Position numbers and translations under genes: made by a program. The notes beneath the pieces were generated by a model. The model was not told the DNA's origin. It did no database searches and was given only the letters and a program-made list of their open reading frames with translations. Shown here piece by piece: positions 36,219 to 45,900 of a stretch of 64,000 nt of DNA; position 1 is the stretch's first letter, and each line of letters opens with the position of its first letter. This DNA is from Elgaria multicarinata webbii (taxonomy: Eukaryota; Chordata; Lepidosauria; Squamata; Anguidae). Location: the NCBI RefSeq assembly GCF_023053635.1, contig NC_086182.1:3237001-3301000 (forward strand). The letters are read 5' to 3'.

Positions 36219-37202
36219 TTACTCCCCAGATGTCCCAGCCTCGTTCCCTCCCCCACCCAGTCCAGTCCCACTTGCTTCCCCATACAGACCCAGCCTCTTC
36301 AGCAACTCTTTACCTTGATCCAATGAGGTTACTCTGTGTTCCCCCCTCCCATATGTAAATCTTAGAAAAACTGGGTAACCCCATGCATAAGGAATTTTAT
36401 TCTTCATTAATGCTTCAGTTATTGGTTTGATACTGCGTCTCCAATTTAATGTGTGTTGATAAAGATCATTATAAATTTGCACTGCTTTGCCTTTGTACTG
36501 CAACTGAGCCATAGATCTCAATTCTTTCATAACTTGCTCTTTTTTGTAATAGTTACCAAATTTCACCAAAATGTCTCTAGTCCCTTTGTAATTTTGCCCC
36601 CCCACACGGTGGACTCGATCCAAATCCGATCCATCAATTGGTATATCAGGCATCAGCTCCTTGAACCAATTCAGAATGATTTCTCTAAGATCTTCTTGTG
36701 TCTGCTTCAGCTGTTTTATTCGAATCGAAGATCTACGAGATTGGTCCTCCAAGGCTATCAATCTTAATTCACAATCTTTAAATTGAATATTAGTTGATTT
36801 TTCAAAAGCCTCTTGCTTCTTCTGGTCCAAATCCGCTTTTGCCTCTAAATCTTTGATCTTATCTGAATTTTGAGCAGTCTTATCAGCCAGAACACGCATT
36901 TGTTGTCTAAACACTTCCATTTGCTGATCCATTTTTTTGAAAATAATAACATTATTCTCTGCTATTGCAGCTTTAATTTCCACTAAAGAGGGAGGGTGAC
37001 TGCCAATTGCTTCTCCCCCTTCAGCCATGTTTTTTTCTTTATTTGGTACTGTATCTAAGAGAACTGGGTCTATATCTTCGTCTTCCTGTTCTGCTCCAGG
37101 GGCTGTATCTTCCAGGTGGGAGAGATTATGATTTGAAGGTTTCTTTTTTTGTATATTTAGCTTTTGCCACTTCTTCCTAATTCTGCTTTTAACGTTAGAC
37201 AT
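36219..37202 (-). CDS. L1 ORF1 protein (RNA-binding chaperone)
   Basis: A 327-residue open frame starting at ATG. The order matches L1 ORF1p (Transposase_22): a basic N-terminus, a coiled coil at about residues 75-165 (heptad-like NVIIFKKMDQQMEVF onwards), an RRM-like region at about 165-260 including DLDRVHRVGG and RDILVKFGNYYKKE, and a C-terminal domain with FLRFTYG near residue 290. The family protein forms trimers and coats L1 RNA in the cytoplasmic RNP. The frame is intact. It lies 325 bp upstream of the ORF2 start. Confidence 0.9.
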   Translation of the reverse strand: MSNVKSRIRKKWQKLNIQKKKPSNHNLSHLEDTAPGAEQEDEDIDPVLLDTVPNKEKNMAEGGEAIGSHPPSLVEIKAAIAENNVIIFKKMDQQMEVFRQQMRVLADKTAQNSDKIKDLEAKADLDQKKQEAFEKSTNIQFKDCELRLIALEDQSRRSSIRIKQLKQTQEDLREIILNWFKELMPDIPIDGSDLDRVHRVGGQNYKGTRDILVKFGNYYKKEQVMKELRSMAQLQYKGKAVQIYNDLYQHTLNWRRSIKPITEALMKNKIPYAWGYPVFLRFTYGRGEHRVTSLDQGKELLKRLGLYGEASGTGLGGGGNEAGTSGE

Positions 37203-37816
37203 ACGAAACTTCTGGGCAGGGCATAAATCTTAGAGTCCAGCTCACTTTCTTGGCAACTTTTATTAGCTTCTCTTCTGTATGTTAAACACTCTTCCTTCTT
37301 CCCAAGGGGGGGGGGATATATCCGATTCACTACAGCATTCACTAGAGGGGATCAGAACTAATCATTCACAGTCTATCCATATCCCACATCTCCCTCACAG
37401 AATGCTGTTTTCTTCCACCCCTACACCCCCCCTTCTCGCCACACCGATAATTTCAATAAGCAACTTCTACTTTACAAGGCCAGTCTTTCAGTCTTTCCCA
37501 TTTAAGATAAAGGATGAAAGGTGAGAATCGCTATAAATCAAGTCAGCGTCTGACAAACACAAATTCCTTCTTTTCAAACTGCGTCACATACAGTCCAGTT
37601 ACTTTCGCTTTTGACGCCGCGGCTTGAACAAACATTCCGTTCATCTCACCTTATCTCTTCAGTTCTTCCCAGCATCAGAAGCCTTTATAGTCTTTTTTTC
37701 TGTCATTTGCTCAAAGATTTATGCCCATTAAAAGAGAGATAATTGCTTTTCCCGGCAAAGCCGATCAGAGCCTCAAAAGAAACCCGCCATCTCCGTGGCC
37801 GCCAAGCTCCGCCCCC
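37203..37816 (-). promoter_or_regulatory. L1 5' UTR (internal promoter region)
   Basis: 614 bp from the TSD to the ORF1 start. L1 promoters lie in this region by family knowledge. The first 60 bases are GC-rich and free of ATG-driven long frames. No specific factor site is claimed. Confidence 0.6.
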
Positions 37817-37862
37817 GAATATATTATACTTCTACATGCTGACAAATTCCGAGGATTTCCCA

Positions 37863-37899
37863 ACACTCTGTGTAGGAATTACTGTCCTACACAGAGTGT
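37863..37899. other. Perfect 15-bp hairpin
   Basis: 'acactctgtgtagga' is followed after a 7-base loop by its exact reverse complement. It lies just outside the right target-site duplication of the L1. Role unknown. Confidence 0.8.
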
Positions 37900-38810
37900 A
37901 GGATCATGGTATATGATTCTAAGCAACAAAACATGTGCAGACACATGAGGAGAAGCGAGGCTGATGTGGATGAATTATAATCACTCACCAGCTTCCCCAA
38001 CCCACCATCAGAAAAAATTCTGTGGACACTCATGGTAAGTCGCTCTCGGAGGGTGAACTTACTTGTAGGGATGGCGGAGAAATTAGTCCAGTTCTCATTT
38101 AATGTGACTTTGCCTAATATTGCACTTTTAAACGAATGCACGAACCGAACCGAAAATCCATTATCCTTTGAAATTCGCACTTTTCTGAACTTTGCAATGG
38201 ACATCTCCAGTCAAAAAAATGTGACCAACATAAGTAGTGTGGATTGCCTTTATTGTTGCTTACTTTTTGGTCTGTTGATTTTCACTTTGCTCTGTACTGG
38301 CTATTTCCCAGTAATACTGAATCTAATCTATGTTTATTGAATGGTTGCTTCTTTCTTATTGTATTATATTGATATGATTGGTGACAAATTGCTTTTTTTC
38401 TCCCCAGATATTGTGTTTTGATAATGTAATTTTTACTTCAGCCACCGTTTGCAAATCGAGAGATGTCTTGCCCCTACTGGAACAGTCCCCCTCAGAAGAA
38501 AAGCGAGAGGCCCCCGAATCCCAGGCATCCCAGATCAAGGACTGCCCCGTTCGCAACCCCCAGTGCAGATGGGAGCACATTTTGGAGAAAAAGTTTGCAC
38601 CTTCCCAAAATTGCCATCACATTAAAAAACAAATTAAAAAAAAACTTTAAAAAGGTAAAAATACTGATTCTCACTCATTTTGATGCTTTAGTCAGTTGGA
38701 GAAAACTGAGCCCTTCTGAAAAATCTGCATGGAAATAGAAGCCCTTCTTTCCACCAGAACTGGTGGATCCCATCCACCCTCCCTCCTCCCCTGAACTTAC
38801 AGAGGGGAGC
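37900..38810. other. Unassigned DNA downstream of the homeobox exon
   Basis: No recognised gene or repeat is seen. An open stretch at 38378-38650 (plus) has no recognisable domain. The part next to 38811 may be the 3' UTR of the minus-strand homeobox gene. Confidence 0.4.
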
Positions 38811-39374
38811 TCATGGTAAGAGTCTGAAGAGGGCACACCAGTGGCCCTCCTTTTGGGCCGCAACGTCACACTGGCCTGTCCAGATTATACTGGCTGGAGC
38901 TGGGGTGATGGCTGGCTTTGGAGGAGAGCCACAGTTGAGGGGCAGCAGCTGGGGCTGTTTCGCTCTGAGCCCCAACCCAGCCAGGCTTGTGCTGCAGGGG
39001 TCCCTGTACATGTACGGGGAAGAAGCACCGGCTCCATACGTTGAGACAGGAGGCCCAGGAGGGCTTTCCAGGCTGTTGAAGGACTCCAGAGAGGGGACGT
39101 CAGGCACAGAGGCTCCTGCAGCTCCAGGAAACACACCCTGGGGTGGAAAGGAATTGAGGTTCATGGAGTTGAAGAGCTGGAACCCTTTGCCATGCATGGG
39201 GGTGGCATGCAGTCCCTTGGGGGCCCAGGAGCTGTAGGCATAGCTTGGGTAGAGGTCCTCAGAAGGGCTCCCAGGCAAACCGCTGAGCTGTGAGCCGAAG
39301 GGGCCTTTGCAGAGCTCCGTCTGCTGGTGGCGCGCCTTCTTCCGCCACTTGGCTCTCCGGTTCTTAAACCAAAC
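38811..39374 (-). CDS. Divergent PITX-type homeobox gene, last coding exon
   Basis: The exon opens after acceptor 'ctctctag' in phase 0 with VWFKNRRAKWRK, homeodomain residues 47 onward. PITX genes and other paired-like K50 genes have an intron at exactly this point; Lys at position 50 is present. Next come ARHQQTELCKGPFG, then YPSYAYSSWAPKGL and FQLFNSMNLNSF. A C-terminal PYMYRDPCSTSLAGLGLRAKQ block follows, matching the PITX OAR region (usually [21 protein letters not shown]). 187 residues follow the intron, then TGA at 38813-38811. The linker RKKARHQQTEL differs from the RKRERNQQ of PITX1-3, and the usual C-terminal CQYAV end is hardly recognisable. The family acts as nuclear bicoid-type transcription factors. 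The exon is intact, but no upstream homeodomain exon was found in 39375-64000. It could be a very divergent known PITX, an extra paralog, or a remnant. Confidence 0.85.
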   Translation of the reverse strand, partial: VWFKNRRAKWRKKARHQQTELCKGPFGSQLSGLPGSPSEDLYPSYAYSSWAPKGLHATPMHGKGFQLFNSMNLNSFPPQGVFPGAAGASVPDVPSLESFNSLESPPGPPVSTYGAGASSPYMYRDPCSTSLAGLGLRAKQPQLLPLNCGSPPKPAITPAPASIIWTGQCDVAAQKEGHWCALFRLLP

Positions 39375-39421
39375 CTAGAGAGAGAGAGAGAGGGAGAGAG
39401 AGGGAGGGAGAGGGAGGGAGA
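39375..39421. repeat. (GA)n/(GGGA)n microsatellite forming the acceptor pyrimidine tract
   Basis: On the minus strand this is a 45-bp (CT)n/(CCCT)n run ending in 'tag' directly at the homeobox exon, so it provides the whole polypyrimidine tract of the 3' splice site. Confidence 0.85.
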
Positions 39422-40107
39422 AAACTGTACTCTTAAAGGCAGTGTTTAAATTCTTTCTGCAATATCTGCACCCCTGACAGACGAGGCCAGGAAGCCACTT
39501 CCAACATGATGGTGTGCATTCTCTTAATGGGAGTTGGGTGAGACCAGCACAAGAGGAGAATAACTTGGAGAAATGTAGGTTAGGCACTAATACTGGGGTC
39601 TACGACATGGTGCCTGCCAATCTCCCTACACTTCCTGATATATATATATTTTAAAAAAGATATGTTAATTTAGAAAGGTGGTGTTTTTTTAAACTAGGAG
39701 ACTGATATGCTGCAAAATAAGATAGCCTTCCAACATAATCTTGCCCAAGAATCCGATATGGACCCCAAAGGCATTCTTAGAAAATAAAAATGGGGGACTG
39801 CAGCCCAGCATGCCCAGACACACGGGGGTGGGGGTTTAATCTTGGGTGGCAGGGACTATCCTGGGATATCTCTGCATATCACTCAGCACTCAAAACAGGA
39901 GGATCTGGAGGTAGTAGGAGAAATTCTAGTCAACAAGCAAAGCTTGAGCTTGAACGCACTCAGGGATCCCATCCCACTTTTGGAGACTTTTGTATTGTTG
40001 GCTCTTCGGTGTGCTTTGAGACAGTTGAAAGCGGATAAGAGTGTTTGGTTCTTCCTTGCTCTCATTGTGATTCTGCTTCCTCCTTTACATCTAGGTTAGC
40101 GGCAAGC
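39422..40107. other. Unassigned DNA, presumed intron of the homeobox gene
   Basis: No homeodomain exon, other gene or recognised repeat is seen in this stretch. Confidence 0.4.
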
Positions 40108-40112
40108 CATAG

Positions 40113-40251
40113 GCCATAGCTAGACCTAAAGTTTATCCCTGGATCGTCCAGGGGTCAGACCTGTTCATCTAGGTGACTCACAGGGGATCCAGTGCTCAGG
40201 CAGGGGCGAACCCGGGATGATCCTGGTATAAACCTTAGGTCTAGCTATAGC
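40113..40251 (+). mobile_element. 139-bp palindromic MITE, copy 1
   Basis: Terminal inverted repeats start 'gccatagctagacctaaag' and end with their near reverse complement. The element is flanked by 'catag' on both sides (40108-40112 and 40252-40256), a 5-bp target-site duplication. There is no coding capacity. Confidence 0.88.
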
Positions 40252-40716
40252 CATAGTCTGCAATATCATCCAAGTCAGGCAAGATGGTTTCCCACTAATT
40301 TGGAGGTAGAAGGAGAGGAGCGTGTGAGAGGAGGGAGAGGGGGGAGGAAGTGGCTGAGCACAAGGCTTATTCATTTGCTTCCTGAATCAGAAGTTTGTTA
40401 TGGTGGAAGCTTCTAAGTTTGTACAACTACCCAAGAGGACGCCCCCCCCCCGCCCAAAGCAGAACTCAGAGACCAGAAAGAAACTTGGTCGGGGAGAAAG
40501 CAGAAAGAAATGGGAGCTGCCTGCTTGCCATTTCTCCCCTTCAGGTGTACTCTCTGTACCCTCCAACTGTTTTAAGCAGAAGACAGGGGTTTGCAAATGT
40601 ACTTCCAACTTCTCTGATGACCCTCTGCTACAAATGAGAAGATACCTTTATGCAATATGCGATTGTACACTGAGACGGTATAATTCCTCACTTGCCATGA
40701 TCAAAGGAATACTGAG

Positions 40717-40855
40717 GCCACAGCTAGACCTAAGGTTTATCCTGGGATCATCCAGGGTTCACCCCTGCCTGAGCACTGGATCCCTTGTGTGTCACCTAGG
40801 TGAACAGGTTTGACCCCTGGATGATCCAGGGATAAACCTTAGGTCTAGCTGTGGC
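40717..40855 (-). mobile_element. 139-bp palindromic MITE, copy 2 (inverted)
   Basis: Same family and exactly the same length as the copy at 40113, in opposite orientation (the internal 'cctgcctgagcac' is inverted). Flanked by 'ctgag' at 40712-40716 and 40856-40860, again a 5-bp duplication. Confidence 0.88.
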
Positions 40856-41021
40856 CTGAGATAAGGTAAGCTTTTTGCCTACTGTTTTCACCTTTTCAGC
40901 ACATCTGCTGAAATCATTGGCCAGAAAAGAGTATATATTGCAGGATTAACACAGAGCAAGTCTGTTTATTGCTCTGGCAGTTAATTAAGACAACTTGAAG
41001 ACACAGAGCTTTTCTAGGGCA

Positions 41022-41154
41022 GGATCTACACTACTGCTTTATAGCGCTTTATAACAGTTTTGACAACTGTTGGGGCCCAGGACACACTGCATATACAGGT
41101 TTCAAAACGTTTTCAAACTGCTTTAAAGCGCTTTAAAAGCAGTAGTGTAGATCC
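41022..41154. mobile_element. 133-bp palindromic MITE, second family
   Basis: Inverted ends: 'ggatctacactactgcttt' on the left and its reverse complement on the right. No clear target-site duplication. A 25-bp end of the same family is seen at about 51046-51070. Confidence 0.8.
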
Positions 41155-41566
41155 CCTCCAGGTGAGGCTTTTTTACCAGCTTGTGTGCAGGATTGTGCTG
41201 GGATCACGATGCACCTTTGGGAATTTGTTACAATGAATATAATTTTTCACATCAAGTTAAAACATGTGGGGATGGAGCTATCTTCCACAACACATCTCCA
41301 CAATGCATTTCAGACATGTTTAAATATGACTCACAATTCTCATTCCTGTCCCTCCACTTGCTTAATTTTTTTCATGAAAATGCAAAGTGGAAGGAAAGGG
41401 CAGAGATGGGTCTTTCTCCACCACTCCCCTTCATTTCCTCTTGATATCAGCCCCCCCTCCCCCAGTAAAGGCCCACACAGCTTTAGGGAAGCCCCATTTC
41501 AGGCTGTTCCCAATAGAGATGCTAGTCCCGCATCTTATTTATTTATTTATTGCATTTCTATGAGTT
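41155..41566. other. Unassigned DNA with a short LINE tail
   Basis: No gene is seen. 41535-41560 is a reverse 'ttatttatttatttattgc' tail of the L2 group. Confidence 0.5.
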
Positions 41567-41973
41567 TCATCCCACGTATCTGTTTCCTTCAAATTATCCC
41601 CTATGGCATTTAGCTTTCGTTGTTGTTGTTGTACCCCAGGCAGCAGCGCTTTGCATACCAGGAAGAGGGTTTAAGGGAGGAAATGTAAAAAAATCATAAA
41701 AAATCAACGGATGACCCAATCTGATTCAAATTTGGTATGCTTAAAGCTCTCCTTAATATCTATTACTGTGCCAATTTTGATGTTTCTATCTTTAAAGCTT
41801 ACACAGATGTAAGCATTTGTTTTAATTTTTTTCAAATCCTGCTCCTGTGCCCCAGTGGCCGCTCGGAAGATACGCTCGAAAACTAGTGGCTAAATACAGT
41901 GAGGCTTTTCCCTTTATTGCACAATCAAAGCAGGATGCATGGGAGTACTTCACAGTCAAAGCAGATTATAAGG
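41567..41973 (+). repeat. Unclassified interspersed repeat, copy 2
   Basis: Matches 16960-17395 from 'catcccacgta' to 'gcagattataa', with many small differences, so both are old. See the finding on this family. Confidence 0.7.
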
Positions 41974-42640
41974 TGGAGCCAGCCAAAGTGGCTCCCTGGT
42001 GAGGGATAGTGCATGCTCAGAGGCACTCTCCCCTCATGTCAACCGATGCACTCTATGGAAGCCTCTAAGGAAGAAGAGATAAGGGCAAATGATTCCCCCT
42101 TTTTTTCTGTTCATCTCTCATTCACTACTAAAGCAGGGGTTGTTTGTTTGCACAGTGGGCGGGGAATCCCTCGCCTATCGAGCCTCTACCATTCCTTCAG
42201 ACAACTGAGATTTCTTCTAAATCCCATGTTGTGTTTTTAGTAGTATAACTCTATTAAGCAGTTTACCATTAATATTCCAATTGCCCTGGCAGAGCCCCAC
42301 CCCACCCCGGTTGGACTAGCAGTGCTGCTGACCCTCCTGCACTCTCCTGCTGTGTGTAGACACAGGATTGACTGCGTGGCTTCTTCGTGACTCGTTTTGC
42401 ACCAGTTTGTTAAAACAGCTGGGAAAGGGTCTCTCGAAAGAAATTCAAGGCATCAACCACTTGTAGATTCCTGCCTGACAGCGTGTTTCTTGGCTGGCAG
42501 TGAAGATGGCACAGGAGTGGAGGTGACTGGTTTTATAAACCAATAGCAAATGCTATTTGGGGCTGCATTAATAGAAGTATAGCTTCCAAATCACGTGAGG
42601 TACTGGTTCCTCTCTATCTGGTTCCTCTTGATTGTTGTTG
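41974..42640. other. Unassigned DNA with a small CR1 interior fragment
   Basis: 42560-42630 carries 'ggctgcattaatagaagtat', a CR1 RT-downstream stretch on the plus strand. The rest shows no gene. Confidence 0.5.
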
Positions 42641-42971
42641 GCCTTTCAGTGACCTCATTCCGGTTCCTGACTTGGAGCGGAGCAGAAGCAGGGAAGAGCA
42701 GCTGGCCCAGCAAAAGTAGGAGCTAGAAAAGTAAGCCAGATTCCCAGGGAGCGAGCGAACAGGGAGCGAGCAAACAGGAGTTTGACAGGGGGAGTTCGGT
42801 AGGGGAGGCCAAAGGGGAGGCCTCTAAAAATAAATAAATAAATAAATAAAAGAGGTGGGAAAAACTAAGAAAAACAAAAAGAGAAAAAAAAACCCCACAA
42901 AACCACTACCAAAAACAAAAGCAAAAAAAAAACCCCAAAAGATTACTTTCCCTTAAGACATACTTATATAG

Positions 42972-45900
42972 TTCTTCTTCGTGGTCTCTATGCATCACAC
43001 ATATGGGCTTTGCGCCTGCGCAGAGACCAGACCGGAACCTTCTATAGCTGAGTGGAACGTTTTTGGCGGGAACCCCTCCCCCACGCTACCACGCACGTCC
43101 ATGGGGTTCCCGCCCTTACCTCAGTTCTTCGTCGTCCGCCATTGTGCTTAGACCATAGAACCAAACCTCTTAGCGTTTTCTCTTTAAAATCCTTTTTTAC
43201 TTCAAATCTTTCCTCTTTTCGCTTATTTCTCACTTCTTAACATCTTTTCTTCTATTCTATCTAAAAAATAATAATTTTTTTTTAGTAGTTAGATTTTCCT
43301 CAGCGATTTCGATCGCAGCGCTTAGCCGTATGGCAGTTAAGGCCCCATTTCGCAAGTGTGTGAAATGTGGAGCTAAGCTCCCTCCAACTGACGGGCACTC
43401 CCTGTGCGTCCTGTGCCTAGGTGAAGGCCATAAAGTTGAGTCTTGGCTGACTCTTCGAGGATGCACAAAACGGCAGCCAGTAAGTCCGTTGATGACCGTT
43501 GCACTGAGGTGCCTGAACATTCCAGAGCGGCAACAGGGCTCAGATACCCCTAACGCCTGGACAAACGACAGCCAGTAAGTCCGTTGATGACCGTTGCACT
43601 GAGGTGCCTGAACATTCCAGAGCGGCTAACAGGGCTCAGATACCCCTAACGCCTGGACAAACGACAGCCAGTAAGTCCGTTGATGACCGTTGCACTGAGG
43701 TGCCTAAACATTCCAGAGCGGTTAATAGGGCTCAGATACCCCTAACGCCTGGACAAACGGCAGCCAGTAAGTCCGTTGATGACCGTTGCACTGAGGTGCC
43801 TGAACATTCCAGAGCGGCTAATAGGGCTCAGATACCCCTAACGCCTGGACGGTCACTGGTGAGTTCCGCGGCCAGGAAAATCTCCAAAAAGGCCCGGACT
43901 CCCAAATCTTCTTCTGAAATGGAGAAAAAGAAGAAGAAGAAGAAGCGAGACGCGGAAAAACCCTCGTTAGGGTCATCCCGCATGGCGGAACTGGCTAGGA
44001 GTCACTCTACTCCTCCTGCCATACCGACCGCTTCGATACCGAGGCCTCCCTCGGTATCGAGATCCCAGTCGGTACCGATGGCTATGGTACCGACACATCC
44101 TCCCAGTCTATCGGAGGGCGAGTTGCGGGATTCGGCTTCAGCGGCCTCTTTCCGAGAGCCTGCCAGGCTGCAATAAGTTCAGGGACTAATCCCTCTACCG
44201 CCTTCACCAAGGCACACTCTAAGGTGTCAATGGGAAGGAGCTTTTCAATACTCTTATCCCCAATCAGTATGTGGCGACTATGTATGGGATCGATATCGCC
44301 CACAACGATACTTCCAGGGTGACCACCAGTACCCTCAAGAAGAATATTATGCGCACCCTCCACCTACGAGGATGTGTCATCTATCGCTGCCTCCACCGCC
44401 CGCCCACCAAATGTCCACGGTGTCGACGCCTCGACACCGTACGCAGCCATCGGCATCGACTGCCGCGGTTACCACGGTACCGACGGAGCATGTAGACCTC
44501 CAGGTGGTTACAGTATCCTTGCCTGAGGATAATTACCCATCGGATTCTGAGTCAGGGTTGTCGGCTACTCCATCGATGCCTTCACCAGAAGATGAGGTTC
44601 ATGACAAGGACCCTTCTTCCCCTTCCGACGATATGGTCAGATTTTTTGACCATATGCTTAGAATGGCTCAGGCATTAGGACTGGAGATCCAGCAAATGGA
44701 TGAATCGGTCGTCGATCCAATCTACGACGGTTTCCAGTCCACAACCAACCAACGACTTGCCATCCCTATACCACATGCTTTAAAGCAAACGGCTCAATTA
44801 TCTTGGAAAACACCGGCTATGACTCAAGCCACATCGAAAAGGCTAGAGACCCTCTATCAAGTCCAAGAGGAAGATGTACAGTTTCTGGTCCAACATCCCA
44901 AACCTAATTCGATCGTAGTGGAGTCGGCTCAAGGCCACTCACAGAAGGCACATTCTGCACCCGTGGACAGAGAAGGCAGAAAGTTGGACCATACGGGCAG
45001 GAGGATTTACTCCTCTGCCTCTTTGGGCATCAGGGCATCAGCCTACGAGGCTACCATGGCATGATACCAGCTCTTCCTCTGGGAGAAAATAGGATCACTA
45101 TGTGAACATCTCCCAGAGGACAAAAAAGAGCTGGCACGAGTTTTCCAGAGTGAAGCTTCAGCCATAGCCAGGCAACAATTGTCGACAGCGAAAGGTCAGC
45201 AGAGGCAGCAGCAACAACAGCTCCAAAGCAAACGTCAGCCCGACTTCTCTAAGAAGCAGCGGGTTTGACTTCTTTATCCCAGATCCACCTCCCTTTGCGA
45301 ACCGCCTAGCACCACATTACCATCAATGGGAGTCAATAACATCGGACTCCTGGGTGCTCACTATCATCAACTCGGGGTATGCCATCGAGCTCGATGTCCT
45401 TCCTCCTTCTTCGGGGGTGAAAGTAACGGCGCCATCCCCTCCTCTGCTTCTCGAGGTACAGACCCTCCTAGTGAAAGGAGCCATCTCTCCAGTACCCGCA
45501 GAGGAACTCAACCAGGGGTTTTTCTCCCGATACTTCACGGTCTCGAAAAAAGATCTGGTAGCGGACATTTCAACCACCCTCAACCTGTTGGTCTCATTGG
45601 GTCTGTGGGTCAACGAGGAGAAATCCATCTTGACCCCACAGCAGAAGCTGGACTTCATAGGGGTAACCCTATCGTCTCGGGACGGGAGAGCATACCTGCC
45701 CTCGACCAGAGCAAGCACCCTTCAAGAGTTAGCCATCGCTACTGAGAGCCGCCGAAAGGTCTCGGCATGGACAATTCAGAGGCTATTAGGCTTGATGGCA
45801 GCTACAACTGCAGTCATCAGGTTTGCAAGACTCAGAATGAGAATATTGCAGGCCTGGTTTTTAAGAACTTTCGATCTTCGACACGATGCCCGGCGAACTT

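Larger units (their letters stand above)
28959..37816 (-). mobile_element. Full-length L1 LINE, reverse, with a nested L2
   Basis: The element reads on the minus strand: GC-rich 5' end 'gggggcggagc' at 37816, 5' UTR, ORF1 (37202-36219), ORF2 (35893-32306), 3' UTR and an A-rich tail (poly-T on the plus strand at about 28958-28975). A 17-bp target-site duplication bounds it. The 3' UTR is split by an L2 at about 29110-32245. Without the L2, the L1 is about 5.7 kb. Intact ORF1 and few lesions in ORF2 suggest a fairly recent insertion. Confidence 0.92.

Noticed and set aside
38378-38650. Plus-strand open frame of 90 codons near the homeobox exon
   Set aside because: No recognised domain, low-complexity Lys-rich end, and no splice or promoter support.
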